Shown: positions 45,312 through 57,300 of the stretch, piece after piece
Layout of the letters: every line of letters begins with the position of its first letter
How positions within the stretch are numbered: position 1 is the stretch's first letter
Assembly (NCBI RefSeq): GCF_032854445.1
Contig: NC_088300.1
Location: 32,035,608 to 32,099,607, forward strand
Direction: 5' to 3'
Length of the DNA stretch: 64,000 nt
From: Liolophura sinensis
Lineage: Eukaryota > Mollusca > Polyplacophora > Chitonida > Chitonidae
Made by a program: the position numbers and the translations under genes
The notes under the pieces: model-generated
Database searches by the model: none
What the model saw: only the letters and a program-made list of their open reading frames with translations
Told to the model about the DNA's origin: nothing

Positions 45312-45403
45312 CTGACAAGATTCATCATCTTCATGGCAGCAGATTCACACACCTTACTAAACATTAAAATGTGGGCCTTGCACATTTCCACACCATTTTC
45401 CAT
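45312..45403 (-). CDS. Candidate N-terminal coding exon of the ER gene
   Basis: A minus-strand frame reads MENGVEMCKAHILMFSKVCE, then SAAMKMMNLV and AG|GTACAT. It leaves in phase 2, exactly what the A/B exon at 32523 needs, and would give an arginine at the join (V-R-D-G-G). The joined protein would be 493 residues, within the range I expect for a mollusc ER. Against it: the donor is mediocre, no clear acceptor lies before the ATG (a long T tract is about 50 bases away), the frame stays open past the donor for 17 codons, and I do not recognise the sequence. An acceptor at GTGCAAG would start translation at MFSKV instead. Confidence 0.27.
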
Positions 45404-46259
45404 ATAACAAACAGTTGGCAAAAAAATTAAAAAATTAAAAACAAAAAAAACAAAAAAAAACATGAAAATAAATATTTTCAAATATTCAAATAAAACACCT
45501 AAGTGGGTGCCTGCATAGATTATGTTCCAGGACCAACTATTCTATCTTCTCAAGAAATGAAAGTAATGGAAGTGTCATACAACAGATGCTAATACTGTAC
45601 AGTAAACTGTTCTCTCGAGCACATCATAGCATCATTTTTTACTACACTAAATAACAATGACGCCTACATTATCATTTGGACTGCATAATGAGAAAGATAT
45701 TTCACAATCTACAAAAAATTCTTCACACAAATTAGACTGATCAATTCTAAATGAAATGGAATGCATGTCAAACACAACAGTTCAGAAACAAAAGCGGGAG
45801 CCGATATACAACTTTCCTACCCACACTTACATTTATCGTTCAAACCCTCATGACGGCATGTCAGCTAAAATGGCCGGCATTTGCCCTAAAAAGATATGTA
45901 TTTTTTTTTCTTTCGCCTTGAACTCTCGAAAAGCATGTGCATGAAATTATACGTATCATTCACATAATATAGTGAATTCGCTACAAGAGATAAGTTATAC
46001 AGTTTAGAAACAGTCCTCTAGGTTATTAGAGGCAGTTTATGTTGGGCAGAGTCCGGCAGAGGCATAGCTATAGACTAGGAGCGAGCGTCTGGCCATGCAG
46101 TCTGCTTAAAGCAGACACAAGCACTGCGTTACTCAATGCACCATGAGACAACAGCTAGCCAGACTTCTCACACAGCTCTCCCCAGTCAGCCCTACCCCCA
46201 GACAGATAAACACAGGCTACACAGTCCTAGCCTAGCCCACTCTTAACACAACAGCTTAC

Positions 46260-46446
46260 CCAGACTCCCAACTCCACACTACACTGTCCTTACAAGCCAC
46301 ATTTTGTAAGCAAAACGTGCTTTACAAACAAGGAGGCTGTAGGTCTGTCTGCTAACCCAGCGCAGCGGCATTAACCCTTACACTCCATATAGAACACAAC
46401 AAGAACGGTCTGGAAGTGTAGGGCAGCAGGGGTCAAGGTCAAGGTC
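46260..46446 (-). promoter_or_regulatory. Candidate ER promoter and first untranslated exon
   Basis: On the minus strand there is a TATA-like TCTATATGGA (46385-46393). About 100-130 bases downstream is a strong donor, GTCTGG|GTAAGC (exon end 46260). Just upstream is TCAAGGTC twice in tandem (46433-46446, plus strand), the extended half-site bound by ERR/FTZ-F1-type receptors and similar to half an estrogen response element. The region is less AT-rich than its surroundings. No in-frame ATG precedes the donor, so the exon would be 5' UTR. All of this is inferred. Confidence 0.3.
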
Positions 46447-46500
46447 GATTATGTAACAGTCGACCAATCAGAGGGTTGAGTCTGTCTGGTAGCTTGGGCT

Positions 46501-46526
46501 GTGTGTGTGTGTGAGAGAGAGAGAGA
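46501..46526. repeat. GT/GA microsatellite
   Basis: GTGTGTGTGTGTGAGAGAGA, continuing GAGAGAG. A CA run follows at 46604-46620. Confidence 0.9.
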
Positions 46527-48591
46527 GTTGGCTAGCTGGCTAGAGCCAGAGAGAGGTCCATGGCTAAATGTAGGCCAGATTACAACACAGCCTGCCTAAA
46601 GCAGACACACACACACACACATCCACACACAAAGCACCTCAGCACCTGCTCTGCTCTCTACAGTAAATACTACAATTATTCTCTCTCCCAGTTGACACAG
46701 GGGTTGGCTACCCCCACACAATACCAGCTTGTATTCAACTGTCAGAGGCCATTACCACTAGGATTGTACAAGGTGCTATGTTAACTTCATAACCACACAC
46801 ACTGGCCTCCATTGAACAAAGCATGTTATAGTTCCACTATTGTACCAAACCAATAATCAGAGATACTAGGATGTCACACTTTAAACACCACAAATATTTG
46901 ACATAACAAAAAAAAAAACAAAGAAAAAAAAAACAACAGCATAAAATTCTGCCAAAAACAACACAAACAAAAAAAATCAATGAGTAAAAAAAAATATATA
47001 TATACACATGAAAATCAAAAAAAATAATAAATCAGTATCAGTATTTTCCTATTTAACTATTTGGGTATTATACTGGCCTGTATTCCCACAATATTCCTTC
47101 TTTCAATTTTTTATTCTTCACTGTCATATTAACTTGATGCATTATTAATTTCTCAATCCATTCATATCTCATTAGGCCTTACCTGCTTGTCGCCACACAT
47201 TGTCTTCTTCTTAGTTCATCAAAAGTTACTTCCCCTGAATTCCAGCACTTCTCAAATACATGATTAACCACACTACAGGTTAAACATGGCAATAGCCTGT
47301 ATTTCTTCAGATTACCTAATGAAAGGGTTTTGTATCAGATTTAATAACAAATGACAAATGCCTGCTATTTTTTTTTTTAAATTACAGTGTTCTTTATGAA
47401 TAATTCCTGTCAAATTATGAGCTATAAACATTGTTTTTCAAGACCCGAAGAAGGTTTTCCAGCAACCTGCAGATGGTTGTGGGTTTTCCCTGGGCTCAGT
47501 CCGGTTCCCCCCCACCAAAATACTGCACACTGTTGTATAAGTGACATACTCTTGAGTACAGTGTAAAATACCAATCAAATAAATAAAAAAACAAATAATT
47601 TTTTCTGCTTCGAAGCTTTCCTCTAATCATCATCATATGTATTTTCAATCAGTGACGAGGGCAAGCATAAACAACTGTAAATGTATACATGAACACAGAT
47701 GCTAAGGAAAACTTTTGTCAACAATTATGAATGCAAATTAATGTGATTTAATGTTTTTTTTTCCCCTAACAATTCAGATATGTTTATTCTGAAGAAGTAG
47801 AAAAAAGTCATTTTACCTTAAACTTTAAATGTTTTGAGGGTAGAATGACTTCTTATAGGAAAAAAGAGGAGTAATTTTGTAATAACTAAAATTCATTGTT
47901 AGTACATAATTTTACTACCATTTGAACTTATCTATGTTAAGGTATGCCAAGCTCTTTGTGTTTATTTACATAAAGTTTGTTATTTCACCCTATAAGGTTA
48001 AAAGTATATACCTATAATAATATATGTTCAAGCCAGTGGTCTAATATATTTTGCCTCAATCCACTATGGTCATTACCCTTACAAACAGATAAAGTGCTGG
48101 CAGTTAAATAGAGCTATTTCTTAGAAACACTAAAAAAAAAATGACATTTATATTACAATAACTTTTGCTAGTGCGCCACACTTGACTACAGATAAACATG
48201 CCTCAGGTGTTGTTCATAATTCTTCCTTTAGTCACACGTAATTTAACACGCATGAATTTGCATTAAGGCACTCATGTGCACAGACAATTACGATATCATT
48301 TAAACATTCACGGCAGCACTGTAAACATCTAAGCATTGGACACAGTAAACTTGTAACTCCTTTAACTCCAATACAAAATCCTTGTCTTCATGATAATCTG
48401 AACTGTTTTCTCAAAGTATACCTAACTAGCACTGAATCAGTACTTCTGATGAAAGTTTTAAGGAATAATGTAGAAATAAAACTTACACAAATCACCACAT
48501 CACCTCACCCATTATTGAGGCCCAGCATCAATCAACGCTTAACTTCCTCAAAATCACTCCTGACGTGATATCTGAATGATCATCATGCATG
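46527..48591. other. Gene-free AT-rich DNA with one SINE remnant
   Basis: A CA run (46604-46620), many A-runs around 46910-47030, and a family 1 SINE tail copy at 47446-47592. No coding signal is recognised. Confidence 0.5.
47446..47592 (+). mobile_element. SINE family 1, 3' part
   Basis: Body CCAGCAACCTGCAGATGGTT, then GTTGTATAAGTGACATACTC and TTGAGTACAGTGTAAAATAC with a CAATCAAATAAATAAAA tail. The head is missing. Confidence 0.75.
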
Positions 48592-48928
48592 TCATGAATA
48601 CATCACATCATGAACATGTCACATCATGAATACATCACATCATGAATACATCACATCATGAATATGTCACATCATGAATACATCGCATCATGAATACACC
48701 ACATCATGAATATGTCACATCATGAATACATCACATCATGAATACATTGCATCATGAATATGTCACATCATGAATATGTCACATCATGAATACATCACAT
48801 CATGAATATGTCACATCATGAATACATCACATCATGAATACATCGCATCATGAATATGTCACATCATGAATACATCACATCATGGAATTGTCACATCATG
48901 AATACGTCACATCATGAATACGTCTCAA
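48592..48928. repeat. 16-bp minisatellite, about 21 copies
   Basis: The unit CATGAATACATCACAT alternates with CATGAATATGTCACAT. A break (CATGGAATTG) lies near 48881. The 16-bp period is not a multiple of three, so it makes no long frame. Confidence 0.95.
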
Positions 48929-49089
48929 TAGGACAATTTTGTGGAAAACTTTTGGTCAGACCATTTTTATGGTCACATTTAGTTTTTGATGAGAGTTATA
49001 TATTTTCAGTTATACTTGTTCAATGGTCATATTGTGATCATTAAACATGTATTTCATGAAACTTTTTACCAGTATCCAGGTTCTATCCT

Positions 49090-49375
49090 GGGTCGAGTCA
49101 CACCTAAGACTTTAAAAGAGGAAGTTGTTACTTCCTCGCTTGGAGTTCAGCATGAAGGAGATAGTGCAACAACTGGTTGACCCGTATCAGCGTAATGGCT
49201 CAGGCGGGGCTTACTTGCCTTCGGTAAGTCGTCTCAGTGAAGCAGCACTAGATAAAAGAGCGGTGGAAATCCGTCCTGCGACAAGGAAGCACATTACAAA
49301 CACCCTAAGGATTCCTTCGTCGTCATAAGGCTGAAAAATTGTTGAGTACGACGTTAAACCCCAAGCACTCACTCG
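49090..49375 (+). mobile_element. SINE family 2, 3' two-thirds
   Basis: GGGTCGAGTCACACCTAAGA, then CTTTAAAAGAGGAAGTTGTT, GGCTCAGGCGGGGCTTACTT, GGAAATCCGTCCTGCGACAA and the tail GGCTGAAAAATTGTTGAGTA, CGACGTTAAACCCCAAGCAC. The tRNA-like head is missing. The body differs from the copy at 6122, so the two belong to subfamilies that share head-proximal and tail parts. Confidence 0.75.
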
Positions 49376-52300
49376 TGAAACTTTTGAAAAAATATTAGGT
49401 GATTTCTGTTCTGAATGTCTTTCTTCGATATTAAACATGTATAAATATTCTATTCTTGTTTCCTTCCAAATTGGGAATAGCTAAAAAACATTAAAAGAAA
49501 AATACCAGAGGACAAAATGTAGGTAGGAATCGATAGACTATTGATACCTCCAAAGTTTGTACAGTATACCTTTTCACCTTTGAGATGTGTATTACAATCA
49601 TAGTTCAAAGTAAGCGAAATCACACAGAGAAAAAAAAAAGCATTGCCATGTTATCAATTTAAACAAGTTAGGTGCGAGTTTATTCCTATAAACCTGACGA
49701 TGCATTCCGCTATGTGTACCAAATTCAAACCGTCTTAATGTTTTAATTATTTTTAAAGAATTCTTTTGTTTGTAGAATTACACCCACCACCCATCAAGAA
49801 ACACCCACACCCACATTCCCGCTGATGGTCTGCAAATCAAGATACCCATATCGCTTTGCCTCCCAAATATATATTACAGATGTTTAGTTAGCACAGATAA
49901 TGTACCTTGATACAAATACTGTTTCATTACAAAAATATAACGTGTCATTTAAAGTGTAAGCAGTTTGAAAAAATAGCTTTATTCTTTGAACAATTTTTTA
50001 AAAAATTGCATACTTTAATTGTTTAAAAACATTTTTTTACAAATCTGAATTCATTGTGGTGCCATACAAAAAAACTAAATTCCATCATGACGCTGAGTGA
50101 AAATAAGGGAGACAACTTCGGTGTAAAATGGAAAATTATTGATCTTATACATTTGGGCATGTGTAACTGATGTTTAATACTACAGCGTTCTCACGCATGA
50201 TTGGGTGAGTATACACCTGAAGCAATATACCTCCAGTATAATGTTAAGTTCTATTTTTAGTTTCAACCCTGTTCCAAGGATCAATCAAAATGAGGATATG
50301 AATTAATTCCACCTAAACATGAACAATGTAAAGCCTTAATCTTTTCAGACACATCTGTATAATTCCCCACAATCATTCAAGGAGTATTTTTAGTTGCATC
50401 AATACATCGACCTGCCAGGCTGCACCGTTTACATTTAAGTTACAAATTTTGACAATTATAAGTCTTTTGAATATTCTTTTTAAAAGGGTGATCATGGCAC
50501 TGAAGTCCGCAGAAAATTTGCGGGAAAGTGAGAAGAAGTTCTTGCAGCATAAGCTAGCAGAAGACCTAGCTTTAAACCTGACAAGTTTTAAGTTTGAAAA
50601 CTTATTGGGAAAGCTCGAGATAATCATTATATGTATTTTTTAATCTATTCAGAGATAATTTTAAAATCCTGCCGTTAGTTAAATGCAAATAGCTTCAGTG
50701 AACTCTTAAGCTGAAAAACATGGACTTCATTCAAGACCTCTCGAGTCCTAAAATCCTTTTTTTACCATTCTGTTAACTAGAAAGTATTTGTCACTCTGGT
50801 GCCATAACCTACATGCTGCATTCTCTAACAGGTGACCTCCCACTTTCGTATAGTTTCACACCTCAAAAATGAATCTCGCGTTATATCATAGTCCCTGATG
50901 TCTACAAAGGGAGGTAATTCAGAGCAAGCCTATTACATCACTGATAACATAACCACAGCAAGTTACTTTGTTTCCAGACTGACCGCTGATGCCTTAGGAA
51001 ACTATATTTATATTAAGAATAACAGCGAGTGGCAACACAGATGTGAGAAACTGGTATATGCATAGTAGTCAAACAGATACACACCCGAAATTGGTCTCCT
51101 CGGATAAATATTTTTTCGTCCAAATCAATATAATACCTTGTTTGTCAACACACATGGAGAAATAAGTGAAATGATGTGTGTATTTTATGATTCTACACAT
51201 AAAATGCAAAATATCAGTTCTGATATAAAGGTTATAATGAGTAGGGTTAAAGTGTTACTTCAGTTCCAAGAGAAACCAGGCGATAATATTAAAATGATGC
51301 AAACAATACCTTATGGAACAGTGCTCACACCACGGTTCAAAGTTACACCACAATATTTCAAGGAATGATTGGAAGCGAGTCATTGAACCACGCGTGAAAA
51401 TTACAGTGACCGCAAATACCGTCCGCCCCCCAACCCCCACCCCACCCCCCACTCCCTTGCCAAAACTAAGTACACAGTGCCTTTAATCATATATCAGCCA
51501 ACAACTCAGCACAACGAAATTTTGTCTTGTGAGTTGGAAAAATGTCCGGTAACTTTTAGGGATCAACAGGACAATTGTCCTAATGGCATTGCTTCTAATT
51601 TCTATCCCTACTTTGCATTTAACCATGTTATAACCATGTTATAACCCATACAGGCCTTAAAACATATTGGCCTATCTGTTGGCACTGAAATTAGCTGCCC
51701 GGTTAAAAGCACAGCCAACTGCCGCCAAGTCTATAGCTTAAAATAACTCATTTAGCAAATTTTGTAAAAGTGTAAAAAAAAACAAAAAAAAGATAATTTA
51801 TACTGATGTGAAAAATAATGTTTCAAATATTGCCAAAAAGTACAGAAAAGCAGGATATTAGTAAAAATACACTGATGCAGCCTACATTTTGAGCATTAAC
51901 ATAATGAGTTATTCAGTGAGACATCTGGGCGGGATGGGGGGAGCAGGGGAGGGGTTGTGATACTTGGGAGCCTCATCAACTTAAAATATGCTAAGTTAAA
52001 ATGCAACCAGTTTCCCTGTGACACTTAACGTTTGCTGATTCAGGATTGACAAGATAATTATCATGTAATATGTGACTTTTATCTTTCCCAACTAACTATA
52101 TTTGTTACAGAGTTAATGAGACTTGGGAGTGTAACTCCCATCAGTTACATAATATCTCCCCTCTGCTATATTACATCACTGTGTCTAGACTGCGGGCAGA
52201 CATAACACAGAGTTCTCTGCAAGGCACCCAGAAGGTGATAAAACGGGGCTCCACACCAGGGGTTATCGACATTCACAGCATTTCAAAGAAACAGCTCAAT

Positions 52301-53144
52301 TATACAATCTTGGAGCGGCGCCAGATCAAATGAGACAACAGACACTCTACCAGCAAAAATTGATTACTTTGAGAAACTTGGTGGTGAATTTACTGTATTC
52401 CCGGCATGATGAAAACGTCAAAAAAATTCTATATGGAAAGTGATAACATATCAAAGCAGCATTTATTAATGTCTTGGTGCTATGCATTTCCTGTGAAAAA
52501 CAAATATAGATCCAGTAATAACTCACTTCCAGAAGAGAAAATAGAAATATTATTTCAACAATTCATATATTTTTCATATATTATATATGCAAATTTAAAA
52601 AATTAAACTAAATGATATAAAATTTGTGTTTGGAAAAATATAAGTTAATCAGTAAAATAGTTACATGTAAGCTATATCACACTATATCAGTACAACAGCA
52701 TTTACTCTCCCTAGAATTACAGAAGCCTCCAGATACTATATTTTCTATCTGAGTTTTGCTTAATACATTCCTTATCGCGATCAAGGGATGGTTATAAAAT
52801 CAAAAACCACACAACATTTTTGTTTTTTGACACCACTGAAATTTTCAAGCAAAATCATCATTTGAAATACTGTATTTCACCTGAAGTTTGGCGTGAAAAA
52901 GTCCAGTAACAGAAGCACATGAAGGATTTCAAATAATACCTGGTAAGCTGTCCAAAAAAAGCGCAGCTGAAATACAGTACACAGTTTGTAACATACCTAA
53001 ATGATGGTAAATATGAGTAAGACATCTGATGGGCGAGATAAATAAGAAGTTTATTCTTTATTATTTATTTCATTGTTGTTTATATCTTCCACACTACAGA
53101 ATTTCTTACATGATGGTGGTCAGTTTTATGGAGAGAGAGAATGA
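49376..53144. other. Gene-free DNA with one protein-like short frame
   Basis: No SINE or array is seen. A short frame at 50494-50640 looks coding but is unsupported (separate entry). A small hairpin, TGGGAGT-GTA-ACTCCCA, is at 52124-52140. The open frames at 51138 and 52406 have no recognisable domain. Confidence 0.45.
50494..50640 (+). other. Unrecognised short open frame, coding-like composition
   Basis: From an ATG at 50494 the frame reads MALKSAENLRESEKKFLQHK, then LAEDLALNLTSFKFENLLGK and LEIIIICIF before a stop. The first 41 residues are charged, helix-like and well mixed, unlike nearby translations of AT-rich DNA. There is no clear splice donor, no partner exon and no family I recognise. 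It could be an exon, a decayed gene fragment or chance. Confidence 0.2.
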
Positions 53145-53145
53145 G

Positions 53146-53833
53146 ATCCATGTGACATGATATGGATACGTGTGACATGATGGAAACCTGTGACATGTAT
53201 GGATACATGTCACTGATACATGTGACATGTGCTGGAAATATGTGTGGCATGTGATGAATACATGTGACATGTACAGTCACCCGTGACAAATGTACTGATA
53301 CATGTGACATGTGATGAATAGATGTGACATGTGACGAATACATGTGACATGTGATGAATACATGTGACATGTACAGACACCTGTGACATATGTACTGATA
53401 CATGTGACATGTGATGAATACATGTGACATGTGATGAATGCATGTGACATGTACAGACACCTGCGACATATGTACTGATACATGTGACATGTGATGAATA
53501 CATGTGACATGTGATGAATACATGTGACATGTACAGACACCTGTGACATATGTACTGATACATGTGACATGTGATGAATAGATGTGACATGTGATGAATA
53601 CATGTCACATGTACAGACACCTGTGACATATGTACTGATACATGTGACATGTGATGAATAGATGTGACATGTGATGAATACATGTGACATGTGATGAATA
53701 CATGTGACATGTACAGACACCTGTGACATATGTACTGATACATGTGACGAATACATGTGACATGTGATGAATACATGTGACATGTACAGACACCTGTGAC
53801 ATATGTACTGATAGGTGCCGAATACATGTGATA
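53146..53833. repeat. 20-bp minisatellite of CATGTGACATG type, about 34 copies
   Basis: Units CATGTGACATGTGATGAATA, CATGTGACATGTACAGACAC and CTGTGACATATGTACTGATA follow one another in a semi-regular order, with mostly 60- to 80-bp blocks. Every unit holds the inverted motif CATGT-G-ACATG. Further diverged copies lie beyond the SINE at 54007-54060 and near 54370-54480. The open frames on the minus strand (for example 53210-53827) are artefacts of a 60-bp rhythm. Confidence 0.95.
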
Positions 53834-54006
53834 TGAATGTATGTAGACTTGGGGTTTTCTTGCTCTAACTTCTCAGTGCTGAATGCCAAGTTAAACGTTA
53901 AAAAGTTCAAGCAAAACAAGTACCATTTGGTATGACCCGACACGGTTTTGATCCCAGTTCTCCCTACCTCGAGGCAGATGCTCTAACCATTAGGCCACCG
54001 AAACAG
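53834..54006 (-). mobile_element. SINE family 2 head, inserted into the 20-bp array
   Basis: On the minus strand it begins with a tRNA-like head, TTCGGTGGCCTAATGGTTAG, then AGCATCTGCCTCGAGGTAGG and GGGATCAAAACCGTGTCGGG. It continues TCATACCAAATGGTACTTG and breaks off at TTAGAGCAAGAAAACCCC. TACATGTGATA occurs on both sides (53823-53833 and 54007-54017), a target-site duplication candidate, although the flanks are themselves repetitive. The tail half is missing. Confidence 0.8.
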
Positions 54007-54266
54007 TACATGTGATAAGTATACAGACAAATGTGACATGTACAAATATATGTGACATGCATCAATATCCTGCATCAGATAACATACTCCGCTTTACATT
54101 GGATAACAACGGTCACATGGGGTACAGATATATTCTCGTATTCTGCATGTAATATGTTTTATGAGCAGATTATCTCCCTTTAATGGATTATGTCATGGTC
54201 AAATCGTTGAAGGGATTCACCTACAAATCGGTCTTCTGCACTGAACTGATGCAGCTTTGCAGGATA

Positions 54267-54368
54267 CATGGTCACTCAGTGATAGGATATGGAAATATAT
54301 GGTGTCAATAATCCTCATGCAGATTACTCACACCACATATTTGCGTATCTTATCACTGAGTGACCATG
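54267..54368. repeat. Long hairpin (39-bp arms, ~24-base loop)
   Basis: CATGGTCACTCAGTGATA at 54267-54284 is exactly complementary to TATCACTGAGTGACCATG at 54351-54368. The pairing continues inwards with a few mismatches to ATATGGTGT against ACACCACAT. It may be a small MITE or the stem of a hairpin RNA. Confidence 0.75.
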
Positions 54369-57300
54369 AAACTAATAATGTGTCACAGAGACAAGTATGC
54401 CACGTATATGGAAATAGCTAGGTGACACCTTGACATATGGATAAATACGCGACACACAGACGGAAATGTGTGACATTTGTCACTGTAGCTTGATCTACAT
54501 GTTGTTTATCGATCAAGACAAGATTAAAAATGTGTACCAGCTCAATAGTTTTATCTACTCTACTTCAGCAAACGTTTGGCAGATGTAAAACTTTCTGTAA
54601 ACTTTCAGAAGCACATGAAGATGCCAACATAGAAAATTATTCAAACTTCACAAAAAACTCTAGTGGCACTTATAAGGTGAATGAACCAATCAGAATCAAG
54701 CAAATCTGTCACTTCAAACATGACATACTTTATAGGGCTGCAAATTACACAAGGCATCAATAAAACCAAGACCTATAAATCAACAGCCTGGACATGTTGT
54801 TATAAAAATATCCCAACAAGTTTACTCCATTCTCACTTCAGCTATACACAGACTTCCTGGTTCAACAATTGAAATTCCCAAATAGTTCAGTGTGTCAAAT
54901 ACAAAATCAAACCTAAAGTGACATTACACTTTGTGCTTGTAAATTCCAAAATATTCTGATTTCCCAAGAATTACTATGCCCACAAATACTTTGTATTTTA
55001 TATTATGTGTACATTGCATTCCATATAAAACAAAATGAAAGCTGGAAAAGAGGTTGATGTATTGTCCATGGAAGTTGCACAGTCCTAATTAAAAGGACCA
55101 GTGATTTTGCAAATATATTTCGCAAATTGTCATCAAAAGTGCGCAACAAACAGACAAACTTGTTAAAAGGCCATCTAGAAGTACACACCTAGTATAGCTT
55201 AAAATGGAAAATAATGAAGAAGAAGACTTCTGCACCAAACATGCACATACCTCAGACCTACCCCCACGCAAGCCTCAACAAGGCAAAGCAATATTACCCA
55301 ACGGTACAATGGGTACAGCTAGCTAGCTTCACGGAAAAATTCGCCTCAAATAGCTATCCACGCGACCTCACCTCAGTTTTGTCGAAATAAGGTTCACTGG
55401 GCAGCGAAAATAAAACAGCATTAGAGTAGAGAAGCATGTACAACCTATGGTTACACATTCACGAAAGGCAAGTTATTACAGAAAACTGCTCAGCTTAAGA
55501 ACAGGAAGTAAAGGCTGCAGTCATTTGAATTTTAAAGGATTACAGATAACAAACTGTTAATTTTCTGATCTACATATATTTATTTTGAGCATTTAGGCAA
55601 TGGGTAAAAGAGTAAAAAAAAGACAGGGAAAGATCTCCCAGTGCACTGTAAAATTTATTCTTCCTTGTACACAATATGCTGTGTGAGCATAAAAACTGAA
55701 TTATCAAAACAGCTATGAACATACTACAGTTGATGTTCCCTGGTTTCATCAAAATGACCGAGGTTTAATCATCATTCTTATGTTTTGTGCCTCCACCTCG
55801 CTGTTTTGGCACATCATGGAAAATGCCAGACTGCCTGTGGTCTCCTATATGAAAAATTTATTCAAATTTTGATTTTTTTAACCAATCAACTCCATCCTTT
55901 AATTTAGGTTTCTATAATATTATCCCTGGATATGAAATGGTATCATCCTGTTTTCTTCTAATCAGACACTGATGGTTTCATGATTTTGAACAAGTCATGT
56001 AAATTTAAAGTCCAGGTAACACTTTGACACAAATTTTAAAACCTGTACTCCACAAAACCACATTTTAAACAAACAGAAAGCAAGTTTGTTAATTATCGTA
56101 AGTCTTGTTTGCAGGAGCGTGCAGGGACATCCTGACAAGACCAGGAAATTATATCACTAACTAAGTAATGTGCTTGCATCATAACCTGTGCATGTGAAAG
56201 TGAAAACTTTACTGGAAATCCTCTGAGAGCTGTCCTGAAGTAAAACAAAAAGCTTTCCATGAATACTCATAGTCAAAGGTGTCAAAATATTATCATAAAT
56301 GTGCAGAACATAAAACAGAAACTTCTCGTGGCATAACTGACATCCCAGCTAACATCCCTTCAAAGAAATGATGAAAATACAGGTACAGTTAGAACAATGT
56401 AACTTATATTATAATTAATACCATATTAATCTTCGCAGAACTATTATATAGTACTAGTACTACATTTTTCGATCATCAAGTAATATAACACAACTATACT
56501 TTCTAACTAGAGGTAAATGTGAGTATTGATCTAAATGCATGTAGTAAGAAATGATGAAAATGATCCCAAATTTGGTCCAAGACTAAGCTACACATTTTGT
56601 TTGATTCCCAAAGTTCTAGTGATCTTAGAGAGGTGATTTGAAGTTTCCTTGGATGGTAAGATGATATCTTTCTGGCATATGGAAGTTTCTAAAGTGGCAT
56701 GCCTCTGAAAATGCTGGGGTTTTTTTTGTGAAATTTTTGGTCATTTGCTATATAAAAAGTAAAACTTCCATGTGTTAATATATTCTTCCCTCAGTTGTTC
56801 TTAAAGAATATCAGACAACAGTAATTTAAAATATCAATACTGGAAATTGGAAACTATGTGTGCCTATGCCAGTTAAAAGAATTTCTTTCTCTTTTGCTCG
56901 CAAACTTATCTTGCTTAACTTTATTTGTTTACACTCTGACTGACTGAAAAAAAAGAAAGAAAAAAAAAAAGAGAAAAGACAAACACAATTCAGTCTACAA
57001 GATAAATTCAAACTTCTCAGCCCAAGAAATGGGCTTTGAAATGACATCTATTTACAGTTTTACTTGCAAACATTCCATTAAAATGTAAAGACAATATCAG
57101 CCTTGGTATGCATACTTATACTAATGTATACACGTGTACACAAGAAAAAGGAGCACTCCTTGCCAAAGGTTAAAATGTCAAGTAACAAATTTGGATGTAA
57201 GTTTATTCATTTTAAAGCAGTATGATTTTTGTCCTCAACACCAAGTTGACTCACAATATATCTTGTAAACAATCACTCAAGTTTCAAAAGATATATAATA

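Noticed and set aside
53080-53943. Several overlapping minus-strand frames (MSHVFITCHMY repeats)
   Set aside because: They are translations of the 20-bp array.
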